A stretch of 5,140 nucleotides of DNA from a bacterium (GTDB taxonomy: Bacteria; Verrucomicrobiota; Verrucomicrobiae; Opitutales; Opitutaceae): NCBI GenBank assembly GCA_021780625.1, contig JAJXYI010000593.1:1-5140 (forward strand), read 5' to 3'. A program made the position numbers and the translations under genes. This document shows, one piece after another, positions 1-5,140 of the stretch; within the stretch, counting starts at the first letter, position 1, and every line of letters starts with the position of its first letter. The notes under the pieces are model-generated. The model made no database searches. It worked only from the letters and a program-made list of their open reading frames with translations, and was not told the DNA's origin.

Positions 1-1119
1 GATGGTCGCCAGGATGTTCGGGGGGTAACAATGGGGCTGGTAATAATCGAGCGCGGCGTAAATCGGGCTTTGCAGGTCCTCCGTGCTGGTCGTGACCAGG
101 TGGTGATACACGTCGACCGAGCGAATGAACACCGCCATGCGCGTGTGCCAGGCCGCGACGGTGGGGCGGGTCGCGGGGTTGCGGTAGGCGTCGGTCCAGT
201 GCACCTCGTTGAAGAGCTCCCAGGCCATGATCGCGGTGGACCAGCTCCAGCGCGCGACGATGTATCGGAATTTCCGCTGCGTCAGCTCCAGCGCGCGGGG
301 GTTGGTGAAGAACTCGGCGGGCGTCTTGAGGAAGCCGCCCGGGTTCGCGGCGTTGAAGGGATTGTCGGCCCAGTTCGAGTCGACCGTGCTGCTGTAGGGG
401 CCGTGGTGCTGGAGGACTAGCTGCAGGTACACGCCGTCGGACTGGGCGTGTCCGATGACGTCGTCCCAGCGCGCGGCAACGGCCGGATCCAGACGGCCGA
501 TTTCTGGCGAGGCCCCGAGGGTCTTGGGCAGCCACTCCAGATTCATGCCGTCCCAATGGGCCATCCACACGCGCATCCAGTCCAGGCCGGCGGCCGCGTA
601 GTCCGCGAGCGCCGTGTCGTAGTAGCGCGTGACGTCGCCGTGTCCCCAGGCGAGGTTCGTCCCGATTGGCCAGAACGGCTTTCCGTCGGACAAGGCGAAG
701 GCAGTGGGGTCGCGGGGGTCGATTTCGACCTGAGGAAGCGCGAGCGCTTTGCCCACGTCGACCGTCGGGCTCGAGACGAGCCTACCGGGGAGGGGGCGGG
801 CGGAGGCGGCGGTGGCGCCCTCGCTCGAGCCGACGAAGCGATACACGCCCGTCTCGTCGGGGCGCGCGTGGACGCAGAACCGCCCGCCGCCGGCGTAAAA
901 GGCGGGCAGGCGCAGCAGCCGGCCGGAGGGCTCGGCCACGTCGGCCCACAGGTCGCGCGCGAAGGGGTTGGCGCCTTCAGGCTTTACCTCGAAGGTGAAC
1001 GCCACGGGGGCGACTGGCTGCGGTGCCGTCGGGGCGGGGGAGGCTGCGCGCGCGGCCGGGCCGGCGGCAACCAGGCAGAAGAAGGCCAGGAGGACGGGAA
1101 GACGGGGGAGGGGGTTCAC
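1..1119 (-). CDS. Secreted glycoside hydrolase, DUF5060 + GH5-like (clan GH-A) domains, C-terminus missing
   Basis: The frame is open from a GTG at 1119 to the left edge (373 residues). Residues 1-25 form a signal peptide: a basic start (NPLPRLP), a hydrophobic run LLAFFCLVAAG, and a probable cut after A-R-A. Residues 41-95 (FTFEVKPEGANPFARDLW..., ending GVYRFVG) resemble the DUF5060 beta domain often found before GH5-like barrels. The barrel starts near residue 143 with DGKPFWPIGTNLAWGHGD. It continues with RVWMAHWDGMN (183-193), QLVLQHHGPYSS (233-244) and MAWELFNEV (298-306), where N304-E305 fits the clan GH-A acid/base. QPHCY (361-365) resembles the strand with the conserved His/Tyr before the nucleophile. 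The nucleophile Glu lies beyond the window. Family knowledge suggests an endo-acting hydrolase on a beta-linked polysaccharide (cellulase or mannanase type), but the substrate cannot be read here. GTG is chosen because no other ATG, GTG or TTG lies in frame nearby; the next in-frame ATG is codon 182. It is divergent from the esterase at 1334. Confidence 0.86.
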   Translation of the reverse strand, partial: MNPLPRLPVLLAFFCLVAAGPAARAASPAPTAPQPVAPVAFTFEVKPEGANPFARDLWADVAEPSGRLLRLPAFYAGGGRFCVHARPDETGVYRFVGSSEGATAASARPLPGRLVSSPTVDVGKALALPQVEIDPRDPTAFALSDGKPFWPIGTNLAWGHGDVTRYYDTALADYAAAGLDWMRVWMAHWDGMNLEWLPKTLGASPEIGRLDPAVAARWDDVIGHAQSDGVYLQLVLQHHGPYSSTVDSNWADNPFNAANPGGFLKTPAEFFTNPRALELTQRKFRYIVARWSWSTAIMAWELFNEVHWTDAYRNPATRPTVAAWHTRMAVFIRSVDVYHHLVTTSTEDLQSPIYAALDYYQPHCYPPNILATI

Positions 1120-1127
1120 GACAATGA

Positions 1128-1152
1128 CCGGTCCGTCCGGGGTGCGGACCGG
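1128..1152 (-). promoter_or_regulatory. Inverted repeat over the hydrolase ribosome-binding region
   Basis: CCGGTCCG (1128-1135) and CGGACCGG (1145-1152) are perfect 8-base reverse complements around a 9-base loop. On the minus-strand transcript the hairpin would end only 8 bases before the GTG start at 1119 and would enclose the only purine-rich, weak SD-like sequence (GGACGG, complement of 1133-1138). It could be an operator for a repressor or an RNA hairpin limiting translation; sequence alone cannot decide. Chance is also possible in such GC-rich DNA. Confidence 0.4.
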
Positions 1153-1174
1153 AGTCGAGCAAAAGGGAACTCGC

Positions 1175-1194
1175 GCCTCCTGTAAAGCGGAGGC
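1175..1194. repeat. Short inverted repeat in the divergent region
   Basis: GCCTCC (1175-1180) and GGAGGC (1189-1194) are perfect 6-base reverse complements with an 8-base loop (TGTAAAGC). It sits between the hairpin next to the hydrolase start and the AT-rich promoter-like patch, so it could be a regulator site. Six pairs in GC-rich DNA is weak evidence. Confidence 0.25.
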
Positions 1195-1230
1195 TGTCCG
1201 GCAGGGCGCTGCGGCGCGGATGGGGTGTCG

Positions 1231-1236
1231 TACAAT
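1231..1236 (+). promoter_or_regulatory. Possible -10 element for the esterase gene
   Basis: TACAAT is one base from the TATAAT consensus and lies in the only AT-rich patch of the intergenic region. It also overlaps a small palindrome, ATTC-T-GAAT (1235-1243). A start of transcription near 1243 would leave a leader of about 90 bases before the ATG at 1334. The position where a -35 should lie (about 1208-1213, GCTGCG) is a poor match, so this is tentative. Confidence 0.3.
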
Positions 1237-1314
1237 TCTGAATACCCCGGCCCTTCCGCTCCGCACAAATGGTTGCACGGCGCCCCGCCAGACCGCCGTT
1301 GCGGATCGCGAAAA

Positions 1315-1327
1315 AGGGGACAAGGTG
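1315..1327 (+). promoter_or_regulatory. Ribosome-binding region deciding the esterase start
   Basis: Two purine-rich blocks occur here. AGGGGA (1315-1320) lies 4 bases before an in-frame GTG at 1325. AAGGTG (1322-1327) lies 6 bases before the ATG at 1334. The second pairing has the better spacing and an ATG, so 1334 is preferred. The two starts differ by only three residues (V-N-R), and both keep a workable signal peptide. Confidence 0.5.
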
Positions 1328-1333
1328 AACCGC

Positions 1334-2656
1334 ATGACCCGCAAAGCCCTCCCCCTCCGCGCCCTCGGGCTGCGCGCGCTCGCGACGGCCCTCGTGCTGT
1401 CCGCGGCCCTCTGCGCCCAGGCCCAGGAAGTCTCGATCACCCCTGCCAACGGCACGGGTGTGTACCCTGCAGGCGACACCGCCGCCTGGAACATCGACGT
1501 CAAGGGTGACTCCTCCGGCCTGAGCAACCTGCGTTACGAGATCAAGCCGGGCGCCCTGCACGTCTCAAAGTCCGGCGTGCTCAAGCTGGCCGGCGCCCAC
1601 ACGGTGTTCACGGCCGTGCGAAACGACCCGGGCTCGCTCCTGCTCGAGGTGACCGGCAGGGAGGCGGATGGCAAGACGTTCACCGCGCTGGGCGGCGCGC
1701 TGTTTTCGCCGGACAAGATCAAGCCCTCGGCGCCGGCTCCGGCCGATTTTGACGCCTTCTGGAAGGCCAAGCTCGCCGAACTCGCCGCGGTGCCCATGGA
1801 TCCCGTGATCACGCCCGAGCCCTCGGGGGTCGACGGCGTCAACTACGCCCTCATCACCCTGCGCAACATCCGGGGCACGCATGTCCAGGGTCAGATCGCC
1901 TGGCCCGCGAAGGGCGACCGGTTCCCGGCGCTGCTGATCCCGCAGTGGGCGGGAGTCTATTCGCTCGACAAGGCCTGGGCGGTCGACCGCGCGAAGCAGG
2001 GCTGGCTGGTGCTCAATTTCCAGGCGCACGACATCCCCGCCGTGGGGCCGAAGTCCTTTTACGACGACCTGTTCGCCGGTCCGCTCAAGAACTACTGGGC
2101 CATCGGAAACCAGGATCGAGACACGAGCTATTTCCTCCGCATGTATCTCGGCTGCTACCGGGCCGCCGATTACCTTACCCACCGCGCCGACTGGGATGGC
2201 CGCACACTCGTGGTCATGGGCGCGAGCCAGGGTGGACTCCAGACATTGCTGACCGCCGCGATTTACCCGAAGGTCACGGCGGCCCTCGCGCTGGTGCCCG
2301 CGGGGTGCGACCAGACCGGACCCGAGGCAGGCCGCGAACCCGGCTGGCCGCAGTGGTATGAGCACGCCCAGGGCAAGGATCCCGCGAAGGTGCTCGAGGC
2401 GAGCCGCTACTACGACATCGCCAACTTCACCCCGAAGATCCGCTGCCCGGTACTGGTGGGTGAGGGGCTCATCGACACCGTGTGCCCCATCGCGAGCACC
2501 TTTGCCGCCTACAACGAAATCCCCGCGCCCAAGCATTTCGTGGTGCTACCGATCGGGACGCATCAGCAAAACCAGGACGCCTACAACCGGCTCGCCGAGG
2601 AGTGGCTCGCGACGCTCCGCGAGGGGCGCATGCCCGACGTCAACGCCTCGCGCTGA
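1334..2656 (+). CDS. Secreted CE7-like acetyl esterase (acetyl xylan esterase family)
   Basis: This 440-residue protein probably removes acetyl groups from a polysaccharide or oligosaccharide outside the cytoplasm. Residues 1-30 are a signal peptide (basic MTRKALPLR, hydrophobic ALATALVLSAALC, cut after A-Q-A). Residues 32-110 look beta-rich and resemble an accessory Ig-like domain; typical CE7 enzymes of about 320 residues lack it. The esterase domain starts near residue 125, with ADFDAFWKAKLAEL (137-150) as its usual opening helix. The nucleophile elbow G-A-S298-Q-G-G, the acid D381 in GLIDTVCP, and H410 in IGTHQ make a complete Ser-Asp-His triad. DRDTSYFLRMYLGCYRAADYL (261-281) matches the family's conserved DxRTYYYR region. 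Two CE7 signatures differ: the RGQ site reads like FQAHD (229-233), and the terminal His-Glu is His-Gln (410-411). Substrate is therefore uncertain. The frame is open upstream to 968, but the signal peptide fixes the start near 1334. It is divergent from the hydrolase at 1119. Confidence 0.88.
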   Translation: MTRKALPLRALGLRALATALVLSAALCAQAQEVSITPANGTGVYPAGDTAAWNIDVKGDSSGLSNLRYEIKPGALHVSKSGVLKLAGAHTVFTAVRNDPGSLLLEVTGREADGKTFTALGGALFSPDKIKPSAPAPADFDAFWKAKLAELAAVPMDPVITPEPSGVDGVNYALITLRNIRGTHVQGQIAWPAKGDRFPALLIPQWAGVYSLDKAWAVDRAKQGWLVLNFQAHDIPAVGPKSFYDDLFAGPLKNYWAIGNQDRDTSYFLRMYLGCYRAADYLTHRADWDGRTLVVMGASQGGLQTLLTAAIYPKVTAALALVPAGCDQTGPEAGREPGWPQWYEHAQGKDPAKVLEASRYYDIANFTPKIRCPVLVGEGLIDTVCPIASTFAAYNEIPAPKHFVVLPIGTHQQNQDAYNRLAEEWLATLREGRMPDVNASR

Positions 2657-2673
2657 GCGCGCTCCGCGTCTCC

Positions 2674-2702
2674 AACCTGCCGCGACATGCCCGCGGCAGG
2701 TT
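2674..2702 (+). terminator. Hairpin terminator after the esterase gene
   Basis: AACCTGCCGCG (2674-2684) and CGCGGCAGGTT (2692-2702) are perfect 11-base reverse complements with a 7-base loop, starting 17 bases after the esterase stop. A strong GC stem directly downstream of a stop codon fits an intrinsic terminator. The following bases (CCGCTTTA) hold only a short T-run, so the efficiency is uncertain. The hairpin separates the esterase from the glycosyltransferase and argues against one transcript for both. Confidence 0.75.
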
Positions 2703-2758
2703 CCGCTTTACCTCGGCCTTGCCGGGCCTGTAGCGTGTCCGGGCCGCCCAGCCCAGCC

Positions 2759-3559
2759 GTGACCCCCACTCCTCTGCCCCCGCTGACGCTTTTCTCGATC
2801 GTGATTCCCGCACGCGACGAGGAGGCTTCGCTCCCACCGACCCTCCGAGCGCTCCATGCGGTGCTCGTGCGCGAGCGCGTTCCGCATGAGTTTGTGGTCG
2901 TCGACGACGGCTCGCGCGACCGCACCTGGAGCGTGCTCGAGGAGCTGCGTGGCGAGATCCCCACGCTCAACCCCGTTCGCAACCCAGGCGCGAACGGCTT
3001 TGGCCGGGCTGTCGTCTGCGGCCTCAATGCCATGCATGGCGACGCCTGTGCGATCGTGATGGCTGACGCCTCTGACGCTCCCGACGACGTGGTCGCCTAC
3101 TGGCGTCTCCTCAACTCCGGTTTCGAGTGCGTCTTCGGGTCGCGGTTCATCCGCGGCTCGCGCGTGGTCGACTACCCCCGGATGAAGCTGTTCATAAACC
3201 GCCTCGCGAACCTGTTCATCAAATTCCTCTTCCGTATCCCCCTTAACGATACCACGAACGCCTTCAAGGCCTACCGCCGCTCCGTCATCGTGGGGTGCCG
3301 CCCCTTTCTCGCACCGCACTTCAACCTCACCGTGGAAATCCCGCTCAAGGCCATCGTCCGCGGCTACTCCTGGACGGTGACGCCCATCTCGTGGCAGAAC
3401 CGGAAGCACGGCGTCGCGAAGCTGAAGATCAAGGAGATGGGCTCCCGCTATTTTTTCATCTGCATGTACGTCTGGCTTGAAAAGTACTTCAGCCGCGGCG
3501 ACTACCGCCGCTCCGTCACGCCGACCGGCCCGCGGCTCCCAGGGCCGCCCGGCGCCTGA
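2759..3559 (+). CDS. Family 2 glycosyltransferase, polyprenol/dolichol-phosphate sugar transferase type
   Basis: From a GTG at 2759 the protein has 266 residues and is a soluble GT-A enzyme of the DPM1/polyprenol-phosphate glycosyltransferase type. It probably moves a sugar from a nucleotide donor to a lipid phosphate or similar acceptor at the inner membrane. The fold opens with LFSIVIPARDEEASLPPTL (11-29), then VVVDDGSRDRT (46-56, nucleotide-binding D49-D50) and NPGANGFGRAVVCGLN (75-90). The metal-site region is VMADASDAPDD (100-110). FGSRFIRGSR (126-135), NAFKAYRR (167-174) and PISWQNRKHGVAKLKI (209-224) are typical of this group. No C-terminal membrane helices follow, so membrane contact would be peripheral or through a partner. 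The sugar and acceptor cannot be read. The ATG at 2687 is in frame but sits in the upstream terminator loop; GTG at 2735 is the main alternative and adds 8 residues. No clear Shine-Dalgarno precedes any of these starts. Confidence 0.88.
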   Translation: MTPTPLPPLTLFSIVIPARDEEASLPPTLRALHAVLVRERVPHEFVVVDDGSRDRTWSVLEELRGEIPTLNPVRNPGANGFGRAVVCGLNAMHGDACAIVMADASDAPDDVVAYWRLLNSGFECVFGSRFIRGSRVVDYPRMKLFINRLANLFIKFLFRIPLNDTTNAFKAYRRSVIVGCRPFLAPHFNLTVEIPLKAIVRGYSWTVTPISWQNRKHGVAKLKIKEMGSRYFFICMYVWLEKYFSRGDYRRSVTPTGPRLPGPPGA

Positions 3560-3568
3560 GTCGAACCC

Positions 3569-3588
3569 GCGCCGTTGTGACCCGGCGC
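3569..3588 (+). terminator. Weak hairpin after the glycosyltransferase gene
   Basis: GCGCCG (3569-3574) and CGGCGC (3583-3588) are perfect 6-base reverse complements with an 8-base loop, beginning 9 bases after the glycosyltransferase stop. No T-run follows (TGTGTCACG), so it may be a poor terminator, a Rho-assisted pause site or chance. The 126-base spacer from 3560 to 3685 shows no clear promoter for clpB. Confidence 0.3.
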
Positions 3589-3685
3589 TGTGTCACGCTG
3601 TCCGCCCCGAACCACGCCATACCGTCCCGTCCCGAGGGAAAACGCCTCCGTCAACCCTGGCCCGTCTCCTGCACCCAAGTCTGCC

Positions 3686-5140
3686 ATGGATTTCTCGCAA
3701 CTCACCGTCATGTCCCGCCAGGCTGTCACCGACGCGCAGGCCATCGCACGCCGCCTGCACCACAGCGAGGTCGACACCTGGCACCTGCTCTCCGCGCTGC
3801 TCGCGCAGGGGGACGGCATCGTGCCCGGGCTGATCGAGAAGCTCAATCTCCAGACTAGCGCCCTGCAGCTTTCGGTCGAACGCGAGCTCGAGCGCCTGCC
3901 GAAGGTCACCGGCTCCGTCGACGCGTCGAAGATCTACGTCACCCAGGCCGTCAACGAGGTCCTCACCCGCGCGGAGGACGAGGCGAAGCAGCTCACCGAC
4001 GAATTCGTCTCCGTGGAGCACCTGTTCCTCGCTCTGCTCGAGGTCGCCAAGCCCGAGGCGCTCAGGAAGCTCTTCAAGAGTTTCGGCCTCGATCGCGACG
4101 CGGCGCTGCGGGTGCTCCGCGAGGTGCGCGGCGCGCAGCGCGTCACCTCCGACAACCCTGAGACGACCTACGACGCGCTGAAGAAATACGGCGTGGACCT
4201 CGTCGAACAGGCCCGGAAGGGGAAGCTCGATCCGGTCATCGGACGCGACGAGGAGATCCGGCGCGCCATCCGTATCCTTTCCCGCAAGACGAAGAACAAC
4301 CCCGTGCTGATCGGCGAGCCCGGCGTGGGCAAGACCGCGATCGTCGAGGGCCTGGCCCAGCGCATTCTCCGCGGCGACGTGCCCGAGGGGCTGCGCGACA
4401 AGACCGTCTTCTCCCTCGACATGGGAGCGCTCATTGCCGGTGCCAAGTATCGCGGCGAGTTTGAGGAGCGCCTCAAGGCCGTGCTTCACGATATCCGCCA
4501 GAGCGATGGCCGTATCCTGCTCTTCATCGACGAGCTTCACACCATTGTCGGGGCCGGGCGCACCGAGGGGGCCATGGACGCCGGCAACCTGCTCAAGCCG
4601 ATGCTCGCGCGAGGCGAGCTGCACTGCATCGGCGCCACCACGCTTGACGAGTACCGCAAGCACATCGAGAAGGACGCCGCGCTCGAGCGGCGCTTCCAGC
4701 CCGTGCTTGTCGACCAGCCTTCCGTCGAGGACGCGCTCTCGATTCTCCGCGGTCTGAAGGAGCGTTTCGAACTGCACCATGGTGTGCGCATCCAGGACGG
4801 GGCGCTCGTCTCCGCCGTCACGCTCTCGCACCGTTACATTTCCGACCGCTTCCTGCCCGACAAGGCCATCGACCTGGTTGACGAGGCCTGCGCCATGATC
4901 CGGACCGAGATGGACTCGATGCCACAGGAGCTCGACGAGCTCACGCGCCGGGTCCTTCAGCTTGAGATCGAGGAAACTGCCCTCTCGAAGGAGAAGGACG
5001 AGGCGAGCGCGCGCCGCCTCCAGGCGCTGCGTGCCGAGCTCTCCGAAGCGCGCAGCAAGTCCGCGGCCCTCCGTCTGCAGTGGGAGAAGGAGAAGGGCTC
5101 CGTCGACCGCGTGCGCAAGCTCCGCGAGGAGCTCGAGGCC
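3686..5140 (+). CDS. clpB: ATP-dependent chaperone/disaggregase ClpB, N-terminal 485 residues
   Basis: ClpB is a cytoplasmic hexameric AAA+ machine that pulls polypeptides out of aggregates together with DnaK/DnaJ/GrpE. The start [14 protein letters not shown] and residues 1-145 form the two-repeat Clp N-domain, with the second repeat around [13 protein letters not shown] (107-119). The first nucleotide-binding domain follows: [13 protein letters not shown] (181-193), Walker A GEPGVGKT (210-217), the pore-loop aromatic Y255 in GAKYRGEFE, and Walker B LLFIDE (278-283, catalytic E283). It also has sensor-1 GATT (316-319), arginine fingers R335-R336 in ALERRF, and [16 protein letters not shown] (386-401). 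From about 405 to 485 the charged, heptad-like sequence is the start of the coiled-coil middle domain, which separates ClpB from ClpA. The second ATPase domain lies past the right edge; ClpB is usually about 860 residues. All catalytic residues in the visible part are intact. No Shine-Dalgarno precedes the ATG, and no CIRCE operator or clear heat-shock promoter is visible in the 126 bases upstream. Confidence 0.97.
   Translation, partial: MDFSQLTVMSRQAVTDAQAIARRLHHSEVDTWHLLSALLAQGDGIVPGLIEKLNLQTSALQLSVERELERLPKVTGSVDASKIYVTQAVNEVLTRAEDEAKQLTDEFVSVEHLFLALLEVAKPEALRKLFKSFGLDRDAALRVLREVRGAQRVTSDNPETTYDALKKYGVDLVEQARKGKLDPVIGRDEEIRRAIRILSRKTKNNPVLIGEPGVGKTAIVEGLAQRILRGDVPEGLRDKTVFSLDMGALIAGAKYRGEFEERLKAVLHDIRQSDGRILLFIDELHTIVGAGRTEGAMDAGNLLKPMLARGELHCIGATTLDEYRKHIEKDAALERRFQPVLVDQPSVEDALSILRGLKERFELHHGVRIQDGALVSAVTLSHRYISDRFLPDKAIDLVDEACAMIRTEMDSMPQELDELTRRVLQLEIEETALSKEKDEASARRLQALRAELSEARSKSAALRLQWEKEKGSVDRVRKLREELEA

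Larger units (their letters stand above)
1120..1333. promoter_or_regulatory. Divergent intergenic region between hydrolase and esterase genes
   Basis: This 214-base stretch separates two divergently transcribed, probably co-functional exported enzymes, so it must hold both promoters unless one is leaderless. It contains two inverted repeats (1128-1152 and 1175-1194) and one AT-rich patch (about 1231-1244) in otherwise GC-rich sequence. No convincing paired -35/-10 set is visible for either direction. Shared control of the two genes is inferred from the arrangement and was not demonstrated. Confidence 0.5.

Noticed and set aside
1177..1182. Perfect minus-strand AGGAGG
   Set aside because: No start codon in the hydrolase frame lies at a usable distance. 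The nearest TTG (1162-1160) is out of frame, and the match is one arm of a short inverted repeat.
448..1185. 245-codon plus-strand open frame over the hydrolase gene
   Set aside because: Its product is low-complexity Gly/Arg-rich. The minus strand encodes clear DUF5060 and GH5-like motifs over the same bases.
968..1333. Upstream extension of the esterase frame to an ATG at 968
   Set aside because: The extra 122 residues overlap the divergent hydrolase gene and its control region, look like non-coding Arg/Ala/Gly translation, and would bury the signal peptide.
1565..2536. 323-codon open frame antisense to the esterase
   Set aside because: The opposite strand has a signal peptide and a complete catalytic triad. 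The antisense product is Arg/Gly/Val-rich with no motif, as expected of a codon-bias shadow.
2707..2734. TTTACC and TGTAGC as a possible glycosyltransferase promoter
   Set aside because: The spacing of 16 bases is acceptable, but the -10 matches only three of six consensus bases.
3575..3623. TTGTGA and CATACC as a possible clpB promoter
   Set aside because: The two elements are 37 bases apart, far beyond a usable spacer, and the second is a poor -10 match.
3593..4831. Long 412-codon open frame antisense to clpB
   Set aside because: It is a mirror of the clpB coding frame in GC-rich DNA. Its product has no recognisable domain, while the plus strand encodes a textbook ClpB.

Overview
This GC-rich window has G or C at most third codon positions and reads as chromosomal DNA of a free-living Gram-negative bacterium. 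The gene mix is two secreted carbohydrate-active enzymes back to back, a soluble polyprenol-phosphate-type glycosyltransferase, and ClpB. Together with weak or absent Shine-Dalgarno signals at several starts, this suggests a Verrucomicrobiota/Opitutaceae-like polysaccharide degrader. That placement is inferred from the protein look and was not confirmed by any search.

Layout: (1) 1-1119, minus strand: N-terminal 373 residues of an exported glycoside hydrolase with a DUF5060-like beta domain followed by a clan GH-A (GH5-like) barrel. It runs off the left edge before the nucleophile. (2) 1120-1333: a 214-base divergent intergenic region with two short inverted repeats and one AT-rich promoter-like patch. 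(3) 1334-2656, plus strand: complete secreted CE7-like (acetyl xylan esterase/cephalosporin deacetylase) alpha/beta hydrolase with an extra N-terminal beta-rich region. (4) 2674-2702: a perfect 11-bp hairpin, probably the esterase terminator. (5) 2759-3559, plus strand: DPM1-like family 2 glycosyltransferase with no C-terminal membrane domain. (6) 3560-3685: a short spacer with one weak hairpin. (7) 3686-5140, plus strand: N-terminal 485 residues of the disaggregase ClpB, running off the right edge.

The divergent hydrolase and esterase both carry export signals and probably act together on an acetylated plant or algal polysaccharide in the periplasm or outside the cell, with the shared 214-base region as their likely control point. 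The glycosyltransferase and ClpB are housekeeping-type genes with no evident link to that pair. I see no mobile element, CRISPR array, tRNA, rRNA or clearly new multi-gene system. The points most worth a second look are the esterase's departures from CE7 signature motifs and the hairpin covering the hydrolase ribosome-binding region.
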